Assembly: GCA_963717195.1 (NCBI GenBank)
Contig: CAVQVR010000011.1
Coordinates: 62,001 to 126,000, forward strand
DNA length: 64,000 nt
Origin: JACDAE01 sp963717195
GTDB lineage: Bacteria > Chloroflexota > Ktedonobacteria > Ktedonobacterales > Ktedonobacteraceae
Direction of reading: 5' to 3'
Of the stretch, positions 52,906 to 62,900 are shown piece after piece. The notes below the pieces were generated by a model. That model saw only the letters and a list, made by a program, of their open reading frames with translations, did not search any database and was not told the origin of the DNA. The translations under genes were made by a program, and so were the position numbers. Numbering within the stretch: position 1 is the stretch's first letter; each line of letters begins with the position of its first letter.

Positions 52906-54027
52906 CTACACCTTCGCACCAACCATCTCACAATATACAGTATACGTCTGTTTCGCAATCTGCCCCTGAGTATAGTTATCCAGTACCCGCTGGCGACCAC
53001 GCTGAGCAAGATCGGCATAGAAGTCTGGATCATCCAGCAGCTTTTGAACGCACGAACTTAGTTCCTGAGCATTGCCTTCCTGGAAAACAAGGCCAGCATC
53101 GCCGATAACGTGAGGAATCTCGCCGCTACTGGAACCGATCACGGGCGTTTCACAGGACATGGCTTCCGGAAGCACGCGGCCAAATTGCTCTTTCCAGTTC
53201 GGACGCGTAAGAGAAGGAAGCACAAAAGCATCAAGGCTCTCCATCTCACGTGGGACTTCATAGGTAGGAACCCCGGATTTGAAGATCACGCGATCACTGA
53301 CGCCCAGACGAGTCGCCAGTTCTTCCAGCACACTCTTCATAGGTCCATTGCCGATAAAAGCAGCACGGCAATAGGAAGGCAAGGATGTCAGCGCCTCAAC
53401 CATCAAAGTCAAACCTTTTTCCTCTTTCAGGCGACCGATGAAACCCATGGTAAAGGGATCACCGGGTCGGCGTGGCTGCCGAGGCGCTGTACGCCTATAG
53501 ATCTCGGTATCGAAGCCAAACTGCGGAATGATATGAATAGGACCCTGATATCCTTTCCGGCGTAACACTTCGGAAGCATCGCGATTCCCGGCGAGAGCGG
53601 CGGCGGCATGGCGGTAGTTGTACAACTCAAGCTGGCGAAAAGGAGGAGGATAGGTGCGATAGAGGTTTTGCCAGGTAAAGAACAGGGAACGGGCCTTCAC
53701 CTGTTGCGCCAGGCGCAGCGCATAGAAGGTTGCAAAGTTATAAGGCTCCTCATCGATATGGACGATCTCTGGCCTGATATCGCGCATAATCTGGCCAAGT
53801 TGGGGATAATAGTGCAGGTGGAAGTTTCCGTTCAGAGCCATAGGCGTCACAATCATCCGATAGCCGCTGGTATAGAGGCGTTCAAGCATCTGCTTGCTTC
53901 CATCATCGCTCAACCAGTACTCGGGCGTTACCAGCGTTAATTCAACATCTGGGCAGCGAGCAATCTCTTCTAATTTGCGTTGCGACGTTCCTGCGACCAG
54001 GGCTTTTGAAATCATTAATACACGCAT
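52906..54027 (-). CDS. GT4 family glycosyltransferase (third of a tandem set)
   Basis: 373 residues from ATG 54027, 4 bp after the preceding gene; the frame opens earlier but would overlap. GT-B fold with MRVLMISKALVAG at the N-terminus, GFIGRLKEEKGL (about 225) and the donor-site E-x7-E type LPSLTRPNWKEQFGRVLPEAMSCETPVIG (about 275-305). The acceptor domain has HIDEEPYNF. A capsule or surface polysaccharide sugar transferase is likely; the donor is unknown. Confidence 0.9.
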   Translation of the reverse strand: MRVLMISKALVAGTSQRKLEEIARCPDVELTLVTPEYWLSDDGSKQMLERLYTSGYRMIVTPMALNGNFHLHYYPQLGQIMRDIRPEIVHIDEEPYNFATFYALRLAQQVKARSLFFTWQNLYRTYPPPFRQLELYNYRHAAAALAGNRDASEVLRRKGYQGPIHIIPQFGFDTEIYRRTAPRQPRRPGDPFTMGFIGRLKEEKGLTLMVEALTSLPSYCRAAFIGNGPMKSVLEELATRLGVSDRVIFKSGVPTYEVPREMESLDAFVLPSLTRPNWKEQFGRVLPEAMSCETPVIGSSSGEIPHVIGDAGLVFQEGNAQELSSCVQKLLDDPDFYADLAQRGRQRVLDNYTQGQIAKQTYTVYCEMVGAKV

Positions 54028-54031
54028 CTTC

Positions 54032-55201
54032 TCACTTCTTTCTCCGCGCACTACTCTTTTTGCTTGCCAGGGCTTCTTCATAGACAGCTAACGTTTCGCG
54101 GGCAGTTTTTTGCCAGTTGAACAGGGCGGCCCGTTGTAATGAACGAGCATGCAGGTCAGCCTGTAAGTCTTCATCAGATAGAACACGGCGCATCGCCTCC
54201 ACCAGTTTCTGCGTATTGTCAGGATCGACCATAAGCGCGGCATCGCCAACGACTTCAGGCAACGAGGTACGATTTGAGCAGATGACAGGTGCACCACAGC
54301 TCATTGCCTCCAGCGGGTCCAGGCCAAAACCTTCATAGAGCGAGGGGAAAACAAACAGACTGGCACCACTATAGAGAACGGGCTTATCTTCCTCTTCAAC
54401 AAAGCGGTAAATGATCTGGCCCGTCATACCCAGATCGGCTGCGACGGGGCGCGGATCTGGAAAGAGCGGCCCCTTCTGTCTATCCGGATTGCCTGCAATG
54501 AGCAATTGCAGATTGGGGTCACCGATCAAGCGATGCACATGAGCAAAGGCGCGAACCAGTTGCGGCACATTCTTACGCTGATCCAGGCCACCGAGGTAGA
54601 AGATGTAGCGTTCGTTTAAGCCATAGCGTGCCCGTGTCTTCGCCAGAAGCTCGGGATCGGTGACAGGCCGATACTCCTCACCAGCCGCCTCATAGATGAC
54701 ATGAATACGATCAGGGGGCAGTTTAAGAACATCGATGATATCTTGCCGGGCATGCTGAGAAACTGTAATAATCTCAGTCGCGTTATGTGCGGCCCGTGCG
54801 ACCAGGCGCATATAAGCCTTGACTCGCGTGTCAGGCTGGTAAGCGGGCAAGCGCATCGGAATCACATCATGGATCGTCACGACCGTTGAGGTACGAGGGA
54901 ACAGAGGAGGCGCGAAGTAAGGGACATGGAAGACATCCACGCCTTGCTTTTGTGCCGCACTGGGGCCAGTAAACTGTTCCCATAACACCTTGCCGATATT
55001 ACGATTCTTCGCGACGAAATCCGGGATTGGTTGCACATGGTAAGGAAAAGAAGTCAGAGAAGCCTCTACTGGTTGGGGTCCCAATAAAACATACTCATTC
55101 TGAGAATCGATCTGAGCAAGTGCAGAAAGGAGATGCGTCATATATTGTCCACTACCTGTGGCAGGATATTGAAAGAAAAGAGCGTTAATACCAATTTTCA
55201 T
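54032..55201 (-). CDS. GT4 family glycosyltransferase (second of a tandem set)
   Basis: 389 residues. GT-B with an N-terminal MKIGINALFF, GSGQYMTHLL, then FYLGGLDQRKNVPQLVRAF (about 205) and FPSLYEGFGLDPLEAMSCGAPVI (about 290-312), the usual E-x7-E donor motif. Overlaps the preceding gene by 4 bp (ATGA). It is paralogous to the first, with the same loop order. Confidence 0.92.
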   Translation of the reverse strand: MKIGINALFFQYPATGSGQYMTHLLSALAQIDSQNEYVLLGPQPVEASLTSFPYHVQPIPDFVAKNRNIGKVLWEQFTGPSAAQKQGVDVFHVPYFAPPLFPRTSTVVTIHDVIPMRLPAYQPDTRVKAYMRLVARAAHNATEIITVSQHARQDIIDVLKLPPDRIHVIYEAAGEEYRPVTDPELLAKTRARYGLNERYIFYLGGLDQRKNVPQLVRAFAHVHRLIGDPNLQLLIAGNPDRQKGPLFPDPRPVAADLGMTGQIIYRFVEEEDKPVLYSGASLFVFPSLYEGFGLDPLEAMSCGAPVICSNRTSLPEVVGDAALMVDPDNTQKLVEAMRRVLSDEDLQADLHARSLQRAALFNWQKTARETLAVYEEALASKKSSARRKK

Positions 55202-56370
55202 ATAACAAGTTCCTTATTATTGGAGAAGTCTGTCTCGCCATCGTACAGCTTCTGGTAGACCTGTAACATTCTACGAGCAGACCTGTCCCATGTATACTTT
55301 TGGGCCTGCCGATAGCCTTTCTGGACCAGTTCGGAACGGAGTTGTTCATTTTCCAGTAAGTTCTGAATGGCCTGCGCCAGTGCAGAAATGTCATTGGGAT
55401 CGACGAGCAGAGCCGCATCTCCAGCGACCTCTGGTAAGGAAGACGTATTAGAGGTAATAACCGGGGCACCACAGGCCATTGCCTCAAGAGGGGGAATACC
55501 GAAGCCTTCAAAAAAGGAAGGGAACGCGAAGACATCGGCCATACTATAGAGTGTAATCAGCTCAAGATCGGTTACACGGCCCAGGAAACGCACTTTGCGC
55601 TCAAGTTTCAGTTCCGCTACAAGGTCCCGTGTCTCCTCATAGAGCCAGCCCTGACCACCGGCCAGAGCAAGCATAGCAGGACCGTGTTTTTTCTTCTGAG
55701 CGTGGTAAAAAGCCTTAATCAAACCTGCATGATTTTTACGCGGCTCCTGCGTACCAACACCAAGAATAAGTGGATGCTTCAAGCCGAACTTATGACGTGT
55801 TGCGTTCAAGAGTAAGGGGTCAGTGATACGACGAAAATAGGGCGCGACACCATTGGGAATAACTATCAATTTCTCAGGTGGAGTCTGAAAATGCTCGACC
55901 AGAGTGCGGCTCACCTCAGAGGAGACCGTTGCCACCACGTCAGCAGCACCTACAGCTTCGGGTACGACCTTGCGCAAGTAAGCGGCCAATGAGGGCACAG
56001 CATACTCGGGATGCTCCAGGAAAGCGAGATCATGAATCGTCACAACCTTGCGTACCTTCTTGTTGAGGGGTGGCAGTACGAAATCGGGGCCATGATAGAT
56101 ATCCGTTGGGCCTGAAAAAAGCGTTGCCGGAATGGGTATGTGCCAACGATACCAGAACATGTTCAGATAACGATCAGGAATAAACATGCTGCGACCTCTG
56201 ACATTGGGAGCGGTGGGGAACTGACGTGTGTGGGTTGGTTGCCCGGTAGTAAGCAGGGTATACTGGCCACTAGAGTCCTGGGCCAGGAGAGCTGCTACCA
56301 GATTATATACATAGGCACCAATCCCTGCGCCCTGACGGATGGCGGCGGTATAGTCAATAGCAATACGCAT
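55198..56370 (-). CDS. GT4 family glycosyltransferase (first of a tandem set)
   Basis: 390 residues. MRIAIDYTAA, GAGIGAYVYNLV, LGVGTQEPRKNHAGLIKAF (about 210) and FPSFFEGFGIPPLEAMACGAPVI (about 285-307). Strongly similar in layout to the second transferase, so the pair probably came from a duplication. The gene starts 32 bp after the HIT hydrolase. Confidence 0.92.
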   Translation of the reverse strand: MRIAIDYTAAIRQGAGIGAYVYNLVAALLAQDSSGQYTLLTTGQPTHTRQFPTAPNVRGRSMFIPDRYLNMFWYRWHIPIPATLFSGPTDIYHGPDFVLPPLNKKVRKVVTIHDLAFLEHPEYAVPSLAAYLRKVVPEAVGAADVVATVSSEVSRTLVEHFQTPPEKLIVIPNGVAPYFRRITDPLLLNATRHKFGLKHPLILGVGTQEPRKNHAGLIKAFYHAQKKKHGPAMLALAGGQGWLYEETRDLVAELKLERKVRFLGRVTDLELITLYSMADVFAFPSFFEGFGIPPLEAMACGAPVITSNTSSLPEVAGDAALLVDPNDISALAQAIQNLLENEQLRSELVQKGYRQAQKYTWDRSARRMLQVYQKLYDGETDFSNNKELVI

Positions 56371-56402
56371 AAAATTCCCTTTGTGCTTTTTTGCTGATCA
56401 AT

Positions 56403-56795
56403 TTACTCCGCATTGTGTGTATATTGGGGAGTACCAAACAGACCAAGGGGAGCGCCACCGAGGAGATGGAAATGGATATGAAATACGGACTGGCCTGCAT
56501 CGTGACCTGTATTGACAACCAGGCGATAACCACTCTGATCGATGCTCAGTTCACGGGCAATATTTCTAGCCGTAGCCAGGATTTTGAGCATGACCCGGTC
56601 ATCTTCCGGCCCAAAATCGTTTAAAGAGGTGGCGACATGACGGCGCGGAATAATCAGGACATGATATTTTGCCTGGGGTTGGATATCATGGAAGGCCAGA
56701 ACTTCTTCATCCTGGTAAACGATCTTACTCGGAATCTCGCCTGCGGAGATTCTACAAAATAAACAATCTGCTATGAAATCTTTTTTCGCGTCCAA
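56403..56795 (-). CDS. HIT family (HINT-like) nucleotide hydrolase
   Basis: 130 residues. DCLFCRISAGEIPSKIVYQDEEV at the start, with the CxxC pair, YHVLIIPRRHV (about 43) and the catalytic HIHFHLLGG (HxHxHxx, about 107-113) define a HINT-type histidine triad protein. It hydrolyses adenosine phosphoramidates or related nucleotides. Probably in the same transcript as the GT4 genes. Confidence 0.93.
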   Translation of the reverse strand: MDAKKDFIADCLFCRISAGEIPSKIVYQDEEVLAFHDIQPQAKYHVLIIPRRHVATSLNDFGPEDDRVMLKILATARNIARELSIDQSGYRLVVNTGHDAGQSVFHIHFHLLGGAPLGLFGTPQYTHNAE

Positions 56796-56911
56796 AGGAC
56801 ACCTCCCGCAAGATGTTTTTCAACGATGAAATAAAAGCGAGGGCAACGTCGCGCATATATTTTTGTTATATGCGCGAACATTTTCCCTCAATTAAAAGAT
56901 AGCGCTTCAGT

Positions 56912-58255
56912 TTATGCTTCCGAAGATACAGAGCTCTCGGTTACAGGAACAGCATCGGGAGTCGCACCAGCATGTTCAGAAGTCGGTGCTGTAGCTTCGA
57001 CTTCCTGGAGAGCAGATTCGGCCTGGGTAGCTGAGATTGCTTCCGCTGGCTGTTCGACTGGAGTAACAGATGCTGCTTCCGCTGGCTGTTCAACCGGAGT
57101 AGCAGATGCTGCCTCGGCGGGCTGTTCGGCCTGTTCGCGCCGCCTCTTCTTTGGATGGAGGACAAAATCCGGCCCATGAAGTGTGGGATCATTATATTGC
57201 GGCAAATTCATCTCCAGGCGTATAGCTTTGATGGCCTGGTAGACAACACCTGCTTTAAGATCAAGTTGTTCGGCGATCTCTTTATGAACGCCAACAGATG
57301 GAACAGGCAGAAGCGGCAAGTAAGCATTTTTGATACTCTCAAGTTCCTCTGGGGAGCCTTTATAGGTTTGCAGTTCCCACCAGCTTGGGATATCCTGTCG
57401 ATCGCGCAACTCTTTCACGATTTTCTTTACGGCCTTTTTCGGTATTCCCAGTTCCTGGGCGATGCGTGTACGAATACCATCGAACTCGGTTGGAGTTGAC
57501 AGTTCGATATAGCGCTCCTCAACCTGAGTGACCTGTTCCGCAGTTGGGACAAAGGGCAAAGGTGGTGGTATTTTCTCGCGTTTAGGCTTAGGTGGAGCTG
57601 ACGGTTTATGAGCGCCTGGCTTTCCTTTTCCTCTTGGTTTCAGATTGCCGGGTCCACCTTCACGAGGGCCATTTGGACGCGGTCTATCTGGGCGTGGCCC
57701 ACGACCAAATCCGCCCTCCATAGGTTGGCGTGGTCTTGGTGGTCCAGGGATGGAACCGGGTAGACCGGAGCCGCCACCAACGCGGTAGCTGCCTGAGTTG
57801 CGCTCACGATCTTCACGATAAGCGCCTGGGCCACGATTACCACCTTCATGATTATGCTCACGATCTTCGCGAGAGCCTCCCTCGCGATAGGCAGTTGGAC
57901 CAGTTGGTGGACGAAATCCACCGGGAGCACCGCGATCATCTCTGGGAGCAGGGGTGGCTGGAAGTTTAGGGCGTGGAGGAGGTTGCTCGGGCTCTCCAAC
58001 CTTTACATCCTGGAGGGTATCCAACCAGTGAGCCGTGCCGCTCTGGACAGGTTTTGGCTTAGGTGGTGGTGGAACGGCAGGGCGATGTGCCTGGTCAGTT
58101 GTTCCACCGGGCTTATTGGATGCAGGTGGCGCGTTTTTGAGCGCCAACTTTTCTTTTCTTGCTTTTTGCGTGCAATCAGGGCAAGTCACTTCTTTAGCAT
58201 TAGCCGACTGAAACCACTTGCCGCAGGTGATGCAACGCATTTTTGTTTTACTCAT
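56912..58255 (-). CDS. Zinc-finger protein with Gly/Arg/Pro-rich and Ala/Glu repeat regions
   Basis: 447 residues from ATG 58255 (GGGGAGAAG 8 bases before; the frame opens at 58294). The N-terminus has CITCGKWFQSANAKEVTCPDC (two CxxC, about 7-27), one zinc. A proline-rich part (about 40-110) and a Gly/Arg/Asp-rich part with several GGR and RGP motifs (about 110-245) are disordered and basic, like RNA-binding RGG regions. Two helical domains (about 250-390: EERYIELSTPTEFDGIR, KKAVKKIVKELRDRQD, then KAGVVYQAIKAIRLEMNLP) look like paired helix-turn-helices. The tail repeats QPAEAxSxTPVE three times. A nucleic-acid binding role is likely. Confidence 0.7.
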   Translation of the reverse strand: MSKTKMRCITCGKWFQSANAKEVTCPDCTQKARKEKLALKNAPPASNKPGGTTDQAHRPAVPPPPKPKPVQSGTAHWLDTLQDVKVGEPEQPPPRPKLPATPAPRDDRGAPGGFRPPTGPTAYREGGSREDREHNHEGGNRGPGAYREDRERNSGSYRVGGGSGLPGSIPGPPRPRQPMEGGFGRGPRPDRPRPNGPREGGPGNLKPRGKGKPGAHKPSAPPKPKREKIPPPLPFVPTAEQVTQVEERYIELSTPTEFDGIRTRIAQELGIPKKAVKKIVKELRDRQDIPSWWELQTYKGSPEELESIKNAYLPLLPVPSVGVHKEIAEQLDLKAGVVYQAIKAIRLEMNLPQYNDPTLHGPDFVLHPKKRRREQAEQPAEAASATPVEQPAEAASVTPVEQPAEAISATQAESALQEVEATAPTSEHAGATPDAVPVTESSVSSEA

Positions 58256-58717
58256 GCGCGGACTTCTCCCCTGTACCATCAAAAAAACTGACATTTTGTC
58301 TATGCGTCGGAATGCACCTTTTAGTATAGTGCCTATTGTCTGCTTTGTCTACCCCATATTTGGGAACGCTACCAGGGTTACGGAGGCACGTTTTTGTCTA
58401 ATCGTAGTTAACGAGAGTGAGTGGTATTTAGTCCCTGTGGTGTCAAATTTGGGTTCTCTGTAAACAGAAGTGGAGAGCTGACCGTAATCTAGTTTTTCCT
58501 AATAAAGTGGGTGGTTATAGTAACCGTTGATCCACGGGGATGCAATGGACAAAATGGGGGATTTTTTAGACGGAGGTTCAGGAACGTATGAGCGCCACCT
58601 TGCATGCGCCCAATACCCTTTAAGTAGGGGCTCGACGGGCACAAAATATTCGAGCCCTACCTCAACCATTGCTCTCTGCAAAAAAGTGACGGGCACCTAG
58701 TGTAGCAGTGTTTTTCT
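58256..58717. other. Intergenic region with a decayed palindrome
   Basis: 462 bp. GTAGGGGCTCGA at 58624-58635 and TCGAGCCCTAC at 58650-58660 form a near-perfect hairpin of the GTAGGGGC type, and GCCACCTTGCATGCGCCC at about 58592 resembles the arms at 18063 and 38645. A short GGTTA-TAG-TAACC hairpin is at about 58512. No gene is seen. Confidence 0.6.
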
Positions 58718-59812
58718 TTAATCGGTCTGGACTCCCCAGACCTCGTGTGCCACATTTGCCACAAGTTCGAGTTTACGGCGCTGATCCTCCTGCGAAACAT
58801 GGTTACCCTCCATAGTGGAGGCAAAACCACACTGCGGACTGAGGGCAAGGCGCTCAAGAGGGATAAAGCGGCTGGCCTCATTGATACGATGGCACAGTTC
58901 TTCGGCAGACTCCAGGTGAGGCTTTTTCGTTGTCACCAGGCCAAGAACGACAAAACGATCCCCCGGCACGTGTTTGAGTGGCTCAAAACCGCCGGAGCGC
59001 TCATCATCGTATTCGAGAAAGAAACGCTGGAAGTGGGTCTGCGAAAATATTCTGGCAATTGGCTCATAATCCCCCTTGGCGTAGAATTTGCTTTGATTGT
59101 TTCCACGACAGATATGCATCGCGAAAGTTATATTGGGATGTCCATCTATGATAGCATTGTCCATCTCAATACATACATCGATGAGTTTGTCGGGATCACT
59201 GCCGCGCTGGCGATAGCCTTCACGCATGCGGGGATCAAGCAAAGCAGCATACTGGGGAGCATCGATCTGAACGTAGGTACAGCCAAGACGGATGAGTTCT
59301 TCTACCTCGTGGCGCGAGAAGTCTACAATGTCGGCCAGGTAGGCATCGCGGGTCGCGTAAGCGGATTTTGACTTTTCGGGGTCGTAATAAGCAGCCGCCT
59401 GCTGAGCGCTGAGCATAGTTACTTTGCCTGGGCGTTTGCTTTGTGAGCGTAGATAAACCCACTCTTCGGCACACATACTCCTACGCCATTTGAGACGCTC
59501 TACGACGACAGGCCGCTTGAGGACAAGCTGTTCACCGGTTTCGTCTGTGAAGGGGATAGCCCAACCACCATATTTATCGAAACCATCTAGAGCTTCCACA
59601 AGGTGACCATAGAATGCATAGCGCCGCATCTCTCCGTCAGTAATGACCTCAATGCCAGCGTTCTCCTGCAGAGCAATACACTCTTTTACTGCGCGATCTT
59701 CTACAACTTTGAATGCAGCAGCGCCAAGTTGTCCCGCTTCAAGTTGCTTACGTGCTTCTACCAGATAGGTGGGCCGAAGTAGGCTGCCCACCACTTCGCT
59801 GTGGTAAGTCAT
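58718..59812 (-). CDS. MetE C-terminal-like cobalamin-independent methyltransferase
   Basis: 364 residues from ATG 59812 (GGGAGGG about 10 bases upstream; a TTG at 59818 is also possible). It is the catalytic barrel of the cobalamin-independent methionine synthase family without the MetE N-terminal half: EVVGSLLRP, ITDGEMRR (about 58), YVQIDAPQYA (about 185), the zinc ligands MHICRGN (His and Cys, about 225) and LSPQCGFAS (Cys, about 325). Short core-MetE-like proteins of this kind may methylate homocysteine from an unusual donor or split another thioether. The partner is unknown. Confidence 0.85.
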   Translation of the reverse strand: MTYHSEVVGSLLRPTYLVEARKQLEAGQLGAAAFKVVEDRAVKECIALQENAGIEVITDGEMRRYAFYGHLVEALDGFDKYGGWAIPFTDETGEQLVLKRPVVVERLKWRRSMCAEEWVYLRSQSKRPGKVTMLSAQQAAAYYDPEKSKSAYATRDAYLADIVDFSRHEVEELIRLGCTYVQIDAPQYAALLDPRMREGYRQRGSDPDKLIDVCIEMDNAIIDGHPNITFAMHICRGNNQSKFYAKGDYEPIARIFSQTHFQRFFLEYDDERSGGFEPLKHVPGDRFVVLGLVTTKKPHLESAEELCHRINEASRFIPLERLALSPQCGFASTMEGNHVSQEDQRRKLELVANVAHEVWGVQTD

Positions 59813-59961
59813 GGTCAAATACCCTCCCTATTGAGAATAAGGTACACAACTTTGACATGATACCATATAGAGGAAAAACGTAAGAGCCTTTCTGTCCTGG
59901 ACGAGCCAGGACAAATTGTCCCGGTACCCTTCGTCAAAAACACGCTTACAGGCCTAAAAGA

Positions 59962-62900
59962 TTAGAGGAAAAATCGCTCCACATCGCGCAAACTCGCCGT
60001 CCTTCTCGCAGGAGGCAGAGCATTCAACACCATCTTGCCATACCCTTTTGTATGCAGGCGGGTATCGAGAATTGCCATCACCCCTCGATCATCGCGTGTA
60101 CGCAGGAGGCGACCAAGACCCTGCTTGAGGCGCAACACAGCCTGAGGCAACACATAAGTGCCAAACCAGTTTTCGCCCGCCGCCTTCATCTGCGCCACAC
60201 GCGCCTCATGCACAGGATCGTCGGGCGGATCAAATGGCAACTTATCAATCACGACCAGCGAGAGCGCCTCACCCGCAATGTCCACACCCTCCCAGAAGCT
60301 CTTCAAGCCAAAAAGAACTGCGCCTTCCTCCTCACGAAAACGCCGCGTCAACTCGATACGCGTCATATCTCCCTGCTTCAGAAGTGGATAGGGCAGATGC
60401 GGCGACATCAATTCATAGGCCCGGTCAAGCATGCGCTTGCTTGAGAAGAGCAGAAAGGCCCGACCACGCGAGAGCTTGACCAGTTTATACATCTCACGAG
60501 CAATGGCCTTCATGTAATCATCAGAACCCTGACCATAGGCAGGCTCAGGCAGATCGCGCGGCAGGTACAATAATGCATTGCTCTCATAGTCAAAGGTGAG
60601 CGGGAGGATGCTCTCCAACACGTCCGAGCGTTCGAGCGGATCAAGGCCGATGCGACGACGGAAATAGGAGAAATTTGGTCCCTTCTCCTCCGGATGCGCT
60701 GGATTAGGACCAATCGTCGCCAACGTCGCTGAAGTACAGATCACATTGCACTTATTGAAGAGGCGCTCTTTCAACCACGTCGTGACATCAAGCGGAGCTG
60801 CCGATGCCTGCAAAGACACGCGATTAGATGAAACGTCAACTCGCTCTACATAATAGACGAATTTATCTGGCTGCGCGACGGAGAAGACCATGCGTACATT
60901 CTCGGCCAGATTTTGCGCACGCTTGACCAGCTTATCGTAGAGCTGGTCCTCTTTTTCAGCCAGATTTTTCGGGCGTTGTTTGCGTAGCGAATCGGCTAGA
61001 TCCGAGATCCTCGTAGCCAGGCGCAATCCCTCTTCAAGCGGCTCACTGAGATTCGCACGCCCTTTATAACCAGGATTTGCGACCTGGTAGAGGCGAGACC
61101 ACATATGCTCGGCAGCCTGCAACGTTTCATCTTGCAGGTGAAGCAAGCTATGATCCTTCAACATGCGCTGAGCGAGCAAGCTCTGTATCTGCATTGGACC
61201 AATCGTTACAGTAAACGAACGGGTTGCCTCTTCCTCCAGGTGATGGGCTTCGTCGAGCACAATCACATCGCGTTCTGGCAACAGAAAGCCCTCCATCGCT
61301 GCATCCAGCAGGAGCAACGTATGGTTGACAACGATTACTTGAGAACGTTCCGCACGTGAACGCATACGGCGCACATAACACTCACCGAAGAATTCGCACT
61401 TGCTCCATGCACACTGATCGCTATCAGTCGCTACACGAGAACGAATATCGCCGGGGAGCTGGAAACCCAGCGTCTCAAAATCGCCAGAGAAGGTCGAATC
61501 GGGATCATTCACAACATCGAGCAGACGTTTAAAGTCACGATTTTTCGTGTAGAACTGCATGCCCACGCGCTCAGACTCCACGCGATCAATGCAGACATAG
61601 TTAGCAGCCCCTTTCACCAGTGCAGCTTCAAATGGCTTGATATGCTTCTGCACAAAGGGAATATCTTTATAGAAGAGCTGTTCCTGCAATGCTTTGTTCG
61701 CGGTACTTACTATCGCGACTTTGCCGGAACGTACAATAGCAAGCAAATAGGCAAACGACTTACCAGTCCCGGTCCCGGCCTCTATAATGGCAGGCACACC
61801 TTGAGTGAGTGAGCGGGCAACAGTTGTAGCCATCTCGATCTGAGCGGGCCGTTCCTCATAACCGGGCAAGCGCTGGGAGAGGACACCACCCTGATGCAGG
61901 TCTTCAGAAATAATGGATTGCAGGGTTTTGCCATTTGATGAAGGCTTGATGGTTGGTTCTTTAAAAAATTGCTCCGTACCCGCAGTAATTGACTGCTCAA
62001 TCTCTACATCACGTGGATCTTCATTGACATGCTCGATTTCTAAGGATGAGCTGACAACAACTTCCTCTTCTCCATGTACTTCTATTGTATCTTTAGCAGT
62101 TAGCTCAATTGGTTGTAGAGATGGAGAAGGTGTATGCTTCCCATTCGAAGCCTGAGAAACAAATGCAGGTGTGAGCAATGGTCTCACAGGCTGGCTACTG
62201 GTTTTGACCGCGAAGCCCATAAGCGCTCCCAGATACTGATTGAAAAATTCCAACGTATGGGGGAAGCGTGCAGCAGCAGCATAGGATAGAGCCTGGATCA
62301 GCACCTTCTCAACGGCTGGTGAAATAGCATCATTCAAACTACTCGGAGGGGGAAATGACGCCTGCTTTTGTTGTTGTAGCAAGAGTTCGCGTTCAGTAGC
62401 TTCATAGGGACGACGACCGCAGAGCCATTCGTAGGCCATCACGGCCAGAGAATACTGGTCGCTGGCAAAAGTTGGCTCTCCCAGTAAATGTTCAGGAGCC
62501 ATGTAGGGGATGGCAAAATCCTCATCGTCGAGGGGAAGACCAATATCAGGCAGGGCAAGTGAGAACTCGGTTAGCAAAAGAGTATTGTGTTCTGCAACCA
62601 GTAGATTACCGGGATGCAGATTTTTATGCAGAACACTATTGACGTGTGCATAATGAATGGCATCGGCGGCAGGAGCCAGGTAGCGTTTCACTTCATCGGG
62701 AGCAAGTTGCGTGCCCGAAGGAATGAGCTGATGCAGCGTCTCGCCAGCAACGTACTCCATCACCAGGCAGGGATAATCACCAACGAAACAGATATCAAGC
62801 ACATTTATAATATTGCAATTCTTGAGCTTCTTCAACTGTTTCGCACGGAGCAGAAAGGCTTCTTTCGCTTCCGATGTTGGAAGAGGAACATGCAACTTCT

